A stretch of DNA of 64,000 bases, from positions 63,061-127,060 of the forward strand of contig NZ_QXCP01000010.1 of NCBI RefSeq assembly GCF_003711805.1, read 5' to 3'. Below the pieces are notes generated by a model. That model did no database searches. It worked only from the letters and a program-made list of their open reading frames with translations, and was not told the DNA's origin. This document shows positions 1 through 7,477 of the stretch, one piece after another; position 1 is the stretch's first letter, and every line of letters begins with the position of its first letter. The position numbers and the translations under genes are program-made. This DNA comes from Brachybacterium sp. EE-P12. Lineage in GTDB: Bacteria; Actinomycetota; Actinomycetes; Actinomycetales; Dermabacteraceae.

Positions 1-156
1 GCCCTCGCCTGGGTCACCGACTGGCTGCACGAGGCGATCACGCACGGGGCGGCGCTGCAGGTGGGCAGCGGACACGGGCCCGTCGACCACTCGCACCGGG
101 CACGCCGCCTCGCAGCGGAGGCCGAGGCCGAGCAGCTCCCCCAGGCCGTCCGATGA
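1..156 (+). CDS. thiD: ThiD C-terminal end (HMP/HMP-phosphate kinase), cut by window edge
   Basis: The frame is open from base 1 and ends with TGA at 154-156. The 51 visible residues end in a VGSGHGPVDHSH-like motif, the C-terminal signature of hydroxymethylpyrimidine (phosphate) kinases (usual form GxGxGPVxHxH). ThiD phosphorylates HMP twice to HMP-PP for thiamine synthesis in the cytoplasm. Its stop overlaps the ATG of the next gene (ATGA), so it leads an operon with the transporter, thiM and thiE. The start lies outside the window. Confidence rests on the motif plus the thiamine context. Confidence 0.8.
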   Translation, partial: ALAWVTDWLHEAITHGAALQVGSGHGPVDHSHRARRLAAEAEAEQLPQAVR

Positions 157-1559
157 CCGCCCTCGACGGACTCGACCCCGGCTCCTCCGGACCCCGCGCC
201 ACCGGGCCTCGATCCACCGGGCCCCGCGCCGTCGGCACCCGCGCGCTGCCGCCTGCGGGCCGGGCAGCGCTGCGCGCCGGGGTGGTCGGCAACCTCATCG
301 ACAACATCCACGTGTTCCTGCCGGTCACGGCGCTGGCGCCGGCGATGCTGGTGATCGCGGGTCCGTCGGCGACTGCTTCGGCCGGGGCGCTGATCATCGT
401 CGCGATGCTGCTGGGCCGGCCCGTCGGCGGCGTGGTGTTCGGGCGGATCGCGGACCGCATGGGCCGCACCCGCACCACGCGTCTCGCGATCGGCGGCACC
501 GCGGTGTGCGCCCTCGCGATCGCGGTCGTCCCCACCCACGAGGTGCTCGGCGCCGGGACGGTCGCGCTGGTGCTCGTGCTGCGGTTCCTGGGCGGGATCT
601 TCGTGGCCGGGGAGTACTCGGCCGCGATCCCGCTGGCGATGGAGTGGTCGACGCCGCGACGCCGCGGCCTGATGAGCGGGCTGATCCTCTCGATGGCGCC
701 GTGGGCGCAGGCCTCGATCGCCTTCGCCGTCGTGATGCTGCTGGCCGCGCTCGGCCCCGAGCAGTACGCCGTCTGGGGGTGGCGGGCGCTCTTCGTGGCG
801 GGCGCCGCGCTGTCGCTCGGGATGATGCTCTACTACCGCCGCCATGTGGTGGATGCGCCGTTGCACGAGAGCGGGGCGCGGGAGGCCGACAGCCCCGCCC
901 CGTCGGCCCCGCGCCCCGGGCTGCGCAGCCTGCTGGGCGGTCGCTGGGCGTCGGCGTTCTGGACGGCGTTCGTGCTGATGACGGGACTGTGGCTGCTCAC
1001 CGACTCGACCGTGCTGCTGCTGACGGCGCGGCTCGGCACCGACTCCCTCCTCTCCCCGGAGGCCGTCCCGCTGGTGATGGGTGCGGCGGCGATCGCGCAG
1101 GCTCTGGTGATGGCGCTCGCGGGGCACCTGTCCAGCCTCGTCGGCCGCCGGCGGCTGCTCGTCGTCTGGGGTGCGGTCGCCGGGCTGCTCGGTCCGGTGC
1201 TGTGGTGGGCGGCGGTGCACGCCCCGAGCCTCGCCGTCGCCGCGCTGCTCGCGGCACTGCTGCAGGTCGCGACGGTCTCGGCCTACGGTCCGATCGCGGC
1301 GTACCTCTCCGAGCGCTTCCCCGCGACGGTGCGCTCGACCGGCTACGGCTCCGCCTACAGCCTCTCCCTCGTGCTGCCGGCGCTGTACCCGTTCTACGTC
1401 CCGGCGCTCGAGCCGTGGCTCGGCCGGCACACCACGGTCATGGCGATGGTGGCGCTCGGCGGGCTGCTCGTGGTGGTCGGGGCGCTGCTCGGGCCACGGC
1501 TGTCCCCGCGGGATCTGGACGCCGAGCTCGACGAGGTCGCCGTGAGGAGCGCACGATGA
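153..1559 (+). CDS. MFS transporter within the thiamine salvage operon
   Basis: 468 residues with about 12 hydrophobic segments. The first helix pair ends at a major-facilitator loop around GRIADRMGRTRTTR (about residues 100-115), the classic motif A position between helices 2 and 3. The ATG overlaps the thiD stop, and the thiM ATG overlaps this stop, so the gene is translationally coupled on both sides. Known: MFS proteins are secondary transporters in the cytoplasmic membrane. Inference from position only: it moves a thiamine precursor such as HMP or the hydroxyethylthiazole moiety. The sequence alone does not show the substrate, and metabolite/proton symport is also possible. Confidence 0.85.
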   Translation: MTALDGLDPGSSGPRATGPRSTGPRAVGTRALPPAGRAALRAGVVGNLIDNIHVFLPVTALAPAMLVIAGPSATASAGALIIVAMLLGRPVGGVVFGRIADRMGRTRTTRLAIGGTAVCALAIAVVPTHEVLGAGTVALVLVLRFLGGIFVAGEYSAAIPLAMEWSTPRRRGLMSGLILSMAPWAQASIAFAVVMLLAALGPEQYAVWGWRALFVAGAALSLGMMLYYRRHVVDAPLHESGAREADSPAPSAPRPGLRSLLGGRWASAFWTAFVLMTGLWLLTDSTVLLLTARLGTDSLLSPEAVPLVMGAAAIAQALVMALAGHLSSLVGRRRLLVVWGAVAGLLGPVLWWAAVHAPSLAVAALLAALLQVATVSAYGPIAAYLSERFPATVRSTGYGSAYSLSLVLPALYPFYVPALEPWLGRHTTVMAMVALGGLLVVVGALLGPRLSPRDLDAELDEVAVRSAR

Positions 1560-2356
1560 CCCCTCCTGCCGCCGACCCCGCACCGGATGCCGATCTCGCC
1601 CCGGTCCTGCCCGTCCTCGCGGCGGTGCGGGAGGCGGCGCCCCTGGTCCACTGCCTGACAGCGACCGTGTCGATGCAGCTCGTGGCCGACGGGCTGCTGG
1701 CCGCGGGAGCGCGCCCGATGATGACCGAGACCCTCGCCGAGGCACCCGTCGTCACGTCCCTCGCGGACGCTCTGCTGATCAACCTCGGCACGCTCAGCAC
1801 CGACGCGATGGAGGGCATCCCCGCCACGGTCGAGGTCGCCCGAGCGGAGGGACGCCCGTGGGTGCTGGATCCGACGGCGATCGGGCTCGCGCCCGTGCGC
1901 ACCCCGCTCGCGCGGCAGCTCCTGGAGCAGCGGCCGACGGTCGTGCGCGGCAACGCCTCCGAGGTGCTGGCACTGGTCGGCGCCGGAACAGGCGGTCGCG
2001 GCGCGGACTCGACCGCCTCCGCGGACTGTGCGGAGGAGGCCGCGGCCGAGATCGCCCGGCGCACCGACGGGGCCGTCGCCGTCTCCGGCGCGGTGGACCT
2101 GGTGCGGGATGCGCGACGCCGGGCCCGGCTCGCCCGAGGCTCCGTGCTGCTGCCGCGCGTGACCGGCACCGGCTGCCTGCTCGGGGCGCTCACCGCCGCC
2201 TGCACCGCCGCCTGGGAGGATCCCTTCGAGGCCGCGCTCGCGGCGAGCACCTGGCTCGCGCTGGCCGGGGAGCTCGCCGAGACGCGCGCGACAGGCCCCG
2301 GCAGCTTCCGCATGCACCTGCTCGACGCCCTCGACGAGATCGGACGACAGCCATGA
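1556..2356 (+). CDS. thiM: Hydroxyethylthiazole kinase
   Basis: 266 residues, a normal ThiM length. ThiM phosphorylates 4-methyl-5-(2-hydroxyethyl)thiazole for salvage. Seen: the C-terminal VTGTGCLLGALTAA block (about residues 201-214) carries the conserved Gly-Cys of the active site, DPTAIG matches the usual DPVG block, and TGPGSF near the end is typical. Odd: the N-terminal substrate motif, usually ITNxVxxNxxAN, reads LTATVSMQLVAD here, so the normal TN and N residues are replaced. Start chosen because ATG overlaps the upstream stop (ATGA) and the family N-terminus begins here; the same frame is open further upstream only by chance. thiE follows with another ATGA overlap. Confidence 0.9.
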   Translation: MTPPAADPAPDADLAPVLPVLAAVREAAPLVHCLTATVSMQLVADGLLAAGARPMMTETLAEAPVVTSLADALLINLGTLSTDAMEGIPATVEVARAEGRPWVLDPTAIGLAPVRTPLARQLLEQRPTVVRGNASEVLALVGAGTGGRGADSTASADCAEEAAAEIARRTDGAVAVSGAVDLVRDARRRARLARGSVLLPRVTGTGCLLGALTAACTAAWEDPFEAALAASTWLALAGELAETRATGPGSFRMHLLDALDEIGRQP

Positions 2357-3024
2357 CCCACCCCGCCCTGCAGCCCGGCCACCGCGCCCTGGACCTGCGC
2401 TGCTATCTGGTCACCTCCGGCTCCGACCGGCGCACCGTCGAGGTCGCGGCGCAGGCCGCGGCCGCCGGGGCCGGCGTCGTGCAGGTGCGGGCCAAGGACG
2501 CCACGACCGCGGAGCTGCTCGAGCTGGTGCTGGCCGTCGCGAAGGCCGTGCACACGGCCCGTCCCGCCACGCGGGTGCTGGTCGACGACCGGGCCGATGT
2601 CGCCGCGGCGGCCCGTGCCCGCGGCGCGCACGTGCACGGCGTCCACCTGGGCCAGGACGACCTGCCCGTCGCCGACGCCCGCGCGCTGCTGGGCCACGAC
2701 GCGGTCATCGGCCTCACCACGGGCACGCTCGACCTGGTCCGCGCCTCCGCCGAGGTCGCCTTCGACCTGGACTACCTCGGCGCCGGCCCCTTCCGCCGCA
2801 CGCCCACGAAGGACTCTGGCCGCGAGCCGCTGGGCGTCGAGGGCTATCCGGCGCTGGTGCGCGCGACGATGCTGCCGATCGTCGCGATCGGTGACGTCAC
2901 CCCGGCCGACGTCCCGGCGCTGTCCCGCACCGGGATCGCCGGGGTCGCGCTGGTGCGGTCGGTGATGGACGCCCCCGATCCGGCGGCCGTGGTGGGCGAG
3001 GTGCTGACAGGGATGGGCGCTTGA
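2353..3024 (+). CDS. thiE: Thiamine-phosphate synthase
   Basis: 223 residues. ThiE joins HMP-PP and thiazole phosphate to give thiamine monophosphate. Visible family blocks in order: VQVRAKD (strand 2 region), VDDRADVAAAA, VHLGQDDLPVADAR, the GLTTGTL phosphate loop, DYLGAGPFRRTPTK, and IGDVTPADVPAL followed by GVALVRSVM. Together these make the TIM-barrel phosphate-binding ends. The ATG overlaps the thiM stop. It is the last gene of the thi operon: a 42-bp gap with its own promoter separates it from the next gene. Confidence 0.93.
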   Translation: MTHPALQPGHRALDLRCYLVTSGSDRRTVEVAAQAAAAGAGVVQVRAKDATTAELLELVLAVAKAVHTARPATRVLVDDRADVAAAARARGAHVHGVHLGQDDLPVADARALLGHDAVIGLTTGTLDLVRASAEVAFDLDYLGAGPFRRTPTKDSGREPLGVEGYPALVRATMLPIVAIGDVTPADVPALSRTGIAGVALVRSVMDAPDPAAVVGEVLTGMGA

Positions 3025-3031
3025 GCCGCTC

Positions 3032-3060
3032 GTGACACCGCCGCGGCTCCGGCGTAGCGT
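3032..3060 (+). promoter_or_regulatory. Promoter for the 3067 oxidoreductase, leaderless type
   Basis: A GTGACA -35 box (3032-3037, 5 of 6 to TTGACA), a 17-bp spacer and a TAGCGT -10 box (3055-3060) end exactly 6 bp before the ATG at 3067. Transcription should start at or next to the A of ATG, leaving no room for a ribosome binding site. This is the best-formed of a series of such starts in the window. Confidence 0.65.
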
Positions 3061-3066
3061 CGGGAC

Positions 3067-4548
3067 ATGAGCCCCGATACTCGGTCCTCCGATGCACCGA
3101 CCTCCCTGAACGTGTTCGACGTGATCGTGCTCGGCGGCGGGCCCGTCGGCGAGAACGTCGCCCAGTACGCGACCGAGGGCACCGACCTCACCGCCGCGAT
3201 CGTCGAGGGCGAGCTGCTGGGCGGCGAGTGCTCCTACTACGCATGCATGCCCTCGAAGGCGCTGCTGCGCCCCCTCGCCGTCGCGGATGCCGCCGCGCAC
3301 CTGCCGGGGATCACCACGCCCGAGATCGACGCCACCGCCCTGCTCGCCCGGCGCGACGACTGGGTCTCCCACTACTCCGACACCGGCCAGGTCTCCTGGG
3401 CCGAGGGGGCGGGGCTGCACGTGGTGCGCGGGCACGGCCGGCTCGTCGGCGAGCGCGAGATCGAGGTCGCCGGGGCCGACGGGCGCGTCCCGCAGCGTCT
3501 GCGCGCCGAGCGCGCCGTCGTCCTCGCCACCGGCTCCGTGCCGGTGATCCCCGCATCGCTGCAGGACCTCGCGCCGTGGACCTCGCGCGATGCGACGGGC
3601 GTGGTGGAGGTGCCGGAGGAGCTGGTGATCATCGGCGGCGGCGTGGTCGCGGTCGAGGCGGCGACCTGGCTGGCCGCCCTCGGCTCCCGCGTCACGATGC
3701 TGGTGCGCGGGGACGCGCTGCTGCGCGGGCTCGAACCCTTCGCCGGACGCCATGTGCTCGAGTCGCTGCAGGCCCTCGGCGTCGACGTGCGTCTGGGGAC
3801 CTCGGTGATCGCCGGTGCGCGCGAGGACGCCCGGGACACGGGGCTGGGCAGGATCCACGGCGGCCGGGTGCGGCTCGAGCTCGAGGCCGACAGCCGCCGC
3901 GGCGCGGCCGACGACGGGCGCAGCGCCCTCGAGGCCGACGAGGTCCTCGTCGCGACCGGGCGCCGACCCCGCCTGCACGACGTGGGCCTCGAGACCGTCG
4001 GCCTCTCCCCCGAGGACGTCACGGGCGGCGCCGCGCTGCCGCAGTGGCTGCACGCCGTCGGCGATGCGAGCGGGGAGGCGCCGCTGACGCACTGGGGCAA
4101 GTACCGCGCCCGCGTGATCGGGCAGCGGATCCTCGCCGCCGCGACCGGGGAGGCGGCGGAGCCGGTGCCCGACCAGGTGCCGGTGCCGCAGGTCGTGTTC
4201 ACGGATCCGCAGGTCGCGGCCGTCGGCCTCACCGAGGCGGTCGCCCGCGAGGCCGGGCACCGGGTGGTGACCGCGCAGGTGCCCTTCGGCGGGGCGGCCG
4301 GCTCGGCGCTGCTGCGCGACGACGTCACCGGCACCGCGCAGATCGTCGTCGACCTGGAGACTCGCACCCTCGTGGGTGCGACGTTCGTCGGCCCCGAGGC
4401 CTCCGAGCTGCTGCACGCCGCGACGATCGCGATCGTCGGCGCGGTGCCGGTGCACGTGCTGCGCCATGCGGTGCCGAGCTACCCGACCGCCTCCGAGCTG
4501 TGGCTGCGGTTGCTGGAGAAGCTGCCGCGGGAGATGCGCGCCGGCTGA
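3067..4548 (+). CDS. FAD-dependent pyridine nucleotide-disulfide oxidoreductase
   Basis: 493 residues of the dihydrolipoamide dehydrogenase / mercuric reductase fold. Seen: an N-terminal FAD Rossmann motif GGGPVGEN (about residue 25), a redox-active Cys-x4-Cys (GGECSYYACMPSK, about residues 56-67), a second nucleotide-binding motif IIGGGVVAVEAA (about 188), and a third motif ending in HAVGDASG. Odd: the dimerisation end reads HAVPSYPTASELW instead of the HxHPTxSE of classical lipoamide dehydrogenase, so the base-donating His pair is not obvious. The substrate is unknown; a generic NAD(P)H:disulfide or quinone reductase role is plausible. Leaderless-type promoter directly upstream; strong hairpin terminator after it. 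Confidence 0.85.
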   Translation: MSPDTRSSDAPTSLNVFDVIVLGGGPVGENVAQYATEGTDLTAAIVEGELLGGECSYYACMPSKALLRPLAVADAAAHLPGITTPEIDATALLARRDDWVSHYSDTGQVSWAEGAGLHVVRGHGRLVGEREIEVAGADGRVPQRLRAERAVVLATGSVPVIPASLQDLAPWTSRDATGVVEVPEELVIIGGGVVAVEAATWLAALGSRVTMLVRGDALLRGLEPFAGRHVLESLQALGVDVRLGTSVIAGAREDARDTGLGRIHGGRVRLELEADSRRGAADDGRSALEADEVLVATGRRPRLHDVGLETVGLSPEDVTGGAALPQWLHAVGDASGEAPLTHWGKYRARVIGQRILAAATGEAAEPVPDQVPVPQVVFTDPQVAAVGLTEAVAREAGHRVVTAQVPFGGAAGSALLRDDVTGTAQIVVDLETRTLVGATFVGPEASELLHAATIAIVGAVPVHVLRHAVPSYPTASELWLRLLEKLPREMRAG

Positions 4549-4550
4549 TC

Positions 4551-4619
4551 CGGGCCCGGCGCCACGAGACTCCTCCCTTCGGAGGAGATGACAGATCGCA
4601 CTGGCGCCCGGGAGGCCCG
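4551..4619 (+). terminator. Three-tier hairpin after the oxidoreductase
   Basis: Nested perfect arms: CGGGCC/GGCCCG (4551-4556 with 4614-4619), GGCGCCA/TGGCGCC (4558-4564 with 4602-4608) and CTCCTCC/GGAGGAG (4570-4576 with 4581-4587, CTTC loop). An asymmetric internal loop of 5 and 14 nt lies between the middle and inner stems. Most simply a terminator, but the internal loop and the exposed GGAGGAG also suit a regulatory leader for the gene at 4680. Confidence 0.55.
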
Positions 4620-4679
4620 TCGGGTGGGATGGAGGGACTCGACCATCCGCGGCCCCGCGCCGCCTGCCCCGGGAGGACC

Positions 4680-5375
4680 ATGTTCCAGCGACTGCGCCGA
4701 CAGCGGCAGCTCGGCCGCGCGAAGCCCGGCGACGGCAGCGCGCTGAAGGACCTGCGCTGGTGGCAGACGCTCACCCGCACCCAGTTCGCCCTGGACCCCG
4801 AACCCGCCGCAGGTCGCGAGGCGTCGTACATCGTGGACGTGCGCTATCTGGCCACCGAGCTCGAGGGCGGGAAGATCGCCGAGGGCGCCCGGCACGCGCC
4901 GATCGCCTTCTACCGCGACGGCCGACAGCTCCACATCGCGAACTCGCCGGTCGCCTTCGAGGTGCCGGGAGGGACGGTCGAGGTCGCGATCGGCAGCTAC
5001 GGCCTTTCCCGGATGCACCTCGTCCCCTCGGACGACGGCCCCGCGCGGACGCTGCGTCCGCACCCCCGCTCGGCCGAGGGCCTGCGCGCCCGTTTCGGCA
5101 GCCGTCACCCCGGGGCGAGCCGACTGCTCGGGGCGCTCGCGATCGTGGTGCTGCTGATCGGGGTGGTGCTGATGCTTCCACAGGCCGCGGAGCTGATCAC
5201 GAGCATCCCGCCGGTCGCCGAGCGGGTCGGCACCTTCACCTCGCCGATCCAGCTGCCCGCCTGGCTGAACGTCGCGGTCACGGTCGCCGGTGTCCTGGCC
5301 GCGGTCGAGCGCGCGCTGACCCTGCGCAACCACTGGCTGATCGACGCCGAGACCACCTGGACCTCGTTCGTGTGA
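4680..5375 (+). CDS. Uncharacterised membrane protein with two C-terminal helices
   Basis: 231 residues, not recognised. The first ~140 residues are soluble and polar (start MFQRLRRQRQLGRAK), with a beta-rich stretch around ASYIVDVRYLATELE. Two hydrophobic segments follow near residues 146-165 (GALAIVVLLIGVVLML) and 195-215 (LNVAVTVAGVLAAVERAL), and the last residues are TTWTSFV. Start chosen at ATG 4680, with GGGAGGACC just upstream as ribosome binding site; the frame is open much further 5' but only as antisense-like noise inside the oxidoreductase. Stands alone between two hairpin/promoter regions. No function can be assigned. Confidence 0.75.
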   Translation: MFQRLRRQRQLGRAKPGDGSALKDLRWWQTLTRTQFALDPEPAAGREASYIVDVRYLATELEGGKIAEGARHAPIAFYRDGRQLHIANSPVAFEVPGGTVEVAIGSYGLSRMHLVPSDDGPARTLRPHPRSAEGLRARFGSRHPGASRLLGALAIVVLLIGVVLMLPQAAELITSIPPVAERVGTFTSPIQLPAWLNVAVTVAGVLAAVERALTLRNHWLIDAETTWTSFV

Positions 5376-5425
5376 CGGTCAGGGACGCCACCGGGTATTC
5401 GCTGGTCGGAGACCCCGCAGCGCCG

Positions 5426-5431
5426 TAGCGT
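5426..5431 (+). promoter_or_regulatory. -10 box of leaderless type before 5439
   Basis: TAGCGT ends 7 bp before the ATG at 5439, the same hexamer as before 3067. No good ribosome binding site precedes the ATG, which supports a leaderless mRNA. A convincing -35 box is not seen. Confidence 0.5.
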
Positions 5432-5438
5432 CGGCGCC

Positions 5439-6191
5439 ATGACAGAGAGCTCCCCCGGTTCCCGGCCCGGCCCCGATCCGCTCTTCGCCGAGCCGCGACT
5501 GGCCGCCTGCTACGACACCTTCGACGGCGAGCGCGACGACCTCACCAACTACCGGGCGATCCTCGCCGAGCACGGCGCGCGCACGGTGATCGACATCGGC
5601 TGCGGCACCGGGTCGCTCGCGCTGCTGCTCGCGGCCGACGGGATCCGCGTGACCGGGATCGATCCCGCGCTCGCCTCCCTCGAGGTGGCCCGCGCCAAGC
5701 CCCGTGCCGAGTCGGTGACCTGGCTGCACGGCACCGCCGAGGACCTCCCCGCCCTTGAGGCCGACGCGGCCGTGATGACCGGCAACGTCGCGCAGGTGTT
5801 CACGACCGACGAGGCCTGGACCGCGACGCTGCGCGGGATCCGCCGCGCGCTGCGGCGTGGCGGGGTGCTGGTGTTCGAGAGCCGTCGGCCGGAGCGACGG
5901 GCCTGGGAGGAGTGGCAGGCCGACACGGCCGAGACGGTCCACGAGGTGCCCGGGGTGGGCACGGTCCGGCAGCGTTCGACGGGGTTCGAGGTCGCTCTGC
6001 CGCTGGTGACCTTCTCCGACGAGTTCCGCTTCGAGGACGGGACCGTGCTGACGTCGACCTCGACACTGCGCTGGCGGGACGAGGCGGAGCTGCGCGCTTC
6101 GCTCGAGGCCGCCAGATTCGACGTCGAGGAGGTCCGTGACGCCCCGGACCGCCCGGGCAGGGAGTTCGTGGTGATCGCCCGGGCGGTCTGA
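5439..6191 (+). CDS. Class I SAM-dependent methyltransferase
   Basis: 250 residues. Motif I is clear, VIDIGCGTGSLALLL (about residues 49-63), followed by the acidic motif TGIDPA that binds the ribose, a post-II motif AAVMTGNVAQVF (about 110) and GGVLVFESRRPERRAWEEW. The family moves the methyl group of S-adenosylmethionine; the acceptor is not evident. A chromosomal single-gene unit with a leaderless-type promoter, converging on the AHSA1 gene. A ubiE/bioC-like small-molecule methylase is the likely group; the MTGN motif in the substrate region could be searched specifically. Confidence 0.85.
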   Translation: MTESSPGSRPGPDPLFAEPRLAACYDTFDGERDDLTNYRAILAEHGARTVIDIGCGTGSLALLLAADGIRVTGIDPALASLEVARAKPRAESVTWLHGTAEDLPALEADAAVMTGNVAQVFTTDEAWTATLRGIRRALRRGGVLVFESRRPERRAWEEWQADTAETVHEVPGVGTVRQRSTGFEVALPLVTFSDEFRFEDGTVLTSTSTLRWRDEAELRASLEAARFDVEEVRDAPDRPGREFVVIARAV

Positions 6192-6213
6192 GCAGGGCTC
6201 CGGGGATCAGGCC
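6185..6213. terminator. Bidirectional hairpin pairing two stop codons
   Basis: GGTCTGA (6185-6191) and TCAGGCC (6207-6213) can pair, with one G-U, around a 15-nt loop. The TGA of the methyltransferase and the complement of the AHSA1 stop are partners in the stem. Confidence 0.45.
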
Positions 6214-6866
6214 TCGGTGCCGGTGTAGAAGCCGTAGGTCGCGTCGGCCCGCTGCTGCGCGACGGCGGGGTCCTCGCCGGAGGCGGCGTGCGCGACGGCC
6301 CATCCGTCGGCCGCGCCGCGGTAGAAGGAGCGGCCCTCGTCGGTGCCGGCCCAGGCCTCGGCCTCGGCCGGGGAGAGGGAGCCCTCCACGCCGCCGAGGT
6401 GCAGGGACAGGCCCAGCAGGCCGCCGTCCCAGCCCACCCCGGTCGCGCCCGGGCCGAAGGTCTCCCACATCTCGGCGGGGACGTCGGCGACGCGACTGGT
6501 GTGCTCGAGCTCGAAGCTGGTGCGCTCGGCGTCGACCTCGGCCAGGCGCACGGTCAGCCACGACACGGAGCCCATGGCCTCCCAGGTCGCGGAGAACTCG
6601 GCGGCACCGGCCGACGGCGGCTCGCAGGCAGTGATCTCGCCGCCCGCATTGCCCTCGAACTGGTAGCGGCCGCCGAGGCGGAGGTCGCCGCTGACCGGCA
6701 GGAACCAGCGCGGGATGCGCTCGGCCGAGGTGACGGCCTCCCACACGTCGGCGAGGGCGGCGGGGTAGGTCTGCTCGAGGGACTGGACGTGCATCTGCTC
6801 GCCGTCGCGCTCCTCGGTGCGATAGGCGCGGGTGACGGACTGCAGCTGGGCGGGGACGTCGACCAT
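6207..6866 (-). CDS. SRPBCC / AHSA1-type START-domain protein
   Basis: 219 residues. The stretch from LEQTYPAALADVWEAVTSAERIPRWF (split here for length) through GRYQFEGNAGGEITACEPP to SWLTVRLAEVDAERTSFELEH is the typical activator-of-Hsp90-ATPase-homologue (AHSA1/CalC) profile: a helix-grip fold that binds hydrophobic ligands. The C-terminus TDEGRSFYRGAADGW is the usual end of this group. The start MVDVPAQ was chosen for the strong AAGGAGACC ribosome site 4 bp upstream. Its ATG lies one base from the ArsR stop, the common ArsR-AHSA1 operon, in which the regulator often controls the partner. Ligand unknown. Confidence 0.85.
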   Translation of the reverse strand: MVDVPAQLQSVTRAYRTEERDGEQMHVQSLEQTYPAALADVWEAVTSAERIPRWFLPVSGDLRLGGRYQFEGNAGGEITACEPPSAGAAEFSATWEAMGSVSWLTVRLAEVDAERTSFELEHTSRVADVPAEMWETFGPGATGVGWDGGLLGLSLHLGGVEGSLSPAEAEAWAGTDEGRSFYRGAADGWAVAHAASGEDPAVAQQRADATYGFYTGTEA

Positions 6867-6867
6867 G

Positions 6868-7338
6868 TCAGGTCTCCTTCTCGGTGGCGGGGGTCGTCGC
6901 GGCGGGCGGGGTGCCCGTCGCAGGGTCGGTGTGGGCGGGAGGGCTGCCCGTCGTCGCAGTGTCGGTGGGGTCGGTGGCGAGGCCGGAGCTCTCTGCCCGC
7001 TCGGCGGCGAGGCGACGCGCACGCTTGCCGCGGGCGAGCTCGGTGCCGAGAGCGTCGAGCTTCGGCAGCCAGAACCGCTCGAAGGGCGTCAGCCACTCCC
7101 TCGCCTCGCGCGGGCCACGGGGGTCGAGGGCGTAGAGGCGCCGACGGCCCTCCGGGCGGACGGTGGCGAATCCGTGCTCGCGCAGGACGCGCAGGTGCTG
7201 GGAGACGGCCGGCTGGCTGATCCCGAACTCCTGCTGCACGATCTCGCCGATCTCGCCCGCGCCGAGCTCCCCGTCGTCGGCGAGGAGCTCGAGGATCCGT
7301 CGCCGCACCGGGTCGCCGAGGACGTCGAGCGCGTGCAT
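6868..7338 (-). CDS. ArsR-family transcriptional regulator
   Basis: 156 residues with a winged-helix domain right at the N-terminus: LDVLGDPVRRRILELL, then the recognition region ISQPAVSQHLRVLREHGFATVRPEGRRRLYAL. The cysteine-rich metal site of true ArsR is not seen, so it belongs to the metal-independent ArsR/AHSA1-linked group. Start at ATG 7338 (MHALDVL) because a GGTGGAG site lies 9 bp upstream and the family begins here; an in-frame upstream ATG at 7374 would sit inside the -10/operator. The C-terminal tail is Thr/Pro/Ala-rich and probably disordered. First gene of the operon with the AHSA1 protein. Confidence 0.9.
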   Translation of the reverse strand: MHALDVLGDPVRRRILELLADDGELGAGEIGEIVQQEFGISQPAVSQHLRVLREHGFATVRPEGRRRLYALDPRGPREAREWLTPFERFWLPKLDALGTELARGKRARRLAAERAESSGLATDPTDTATTGSPPAHTDPATGTPPAATTPATEKET

Positions 7339-7360
7339 GGGCCCATGCTCCACCCGCCCA

Positions 7361-7388
7361 ATCATATAAGTCAACCCTTATGCGACAA
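7361..7388 (-). promoter_or_regulatory. Promoter and ArsR-type operator
   Basis: On the minus strand a TTGTCG -35 (7388-7383) and a TATGAT -10 (7366-7361) are 16 bp apart. The interrupted palindrome ATAAG-N6-CTTAT (7366-7381) fills the spacer, the expected place for an autoregulating ArsR repressor. Confidence 0.55.
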
Positions 7389-7390
7389 GG

Positions 7391-7464
7391 GGGTCGGCGG
7401 CGACCCGACCCGGCCAGTTGATCGACCTCCGGTACCAGGAAAGTGGTACGGGACGTCGATCGAC
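7391..7464 (-). terminator. Two hairpins downstream of the APC permease
   Basis: A 21-nt arm (7417-7437) pairs with 7444-7464 around a 6-nt loop; 18 of 21 positions are complementary and one mismatch is a G-U. Directly after it on the minus strand lies a second perfect stem GGGTCG-GCGG-CGACCC (7391-7406). Position after the permease stop makes transcription termination the simplest reading. Confidence 0.6.
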
Positions 7465-7477
7465 TCGGCGGCGCCGG

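Noticed and set aside
1438-4467. A 1009-residue open frame on the minus strand across the thi operon
   Set aside because: Antisense to thiM, thiE and the oxidoreductase, all with firm motifs; product is low-complexity Arg/Gly/Ala.
4551-4619. TPP riboswitch near the thiamine genes
   Set aside because: No CTGAGA or ACCTGATCTGG-like core; it lies downstream of the thi operon, not in front.
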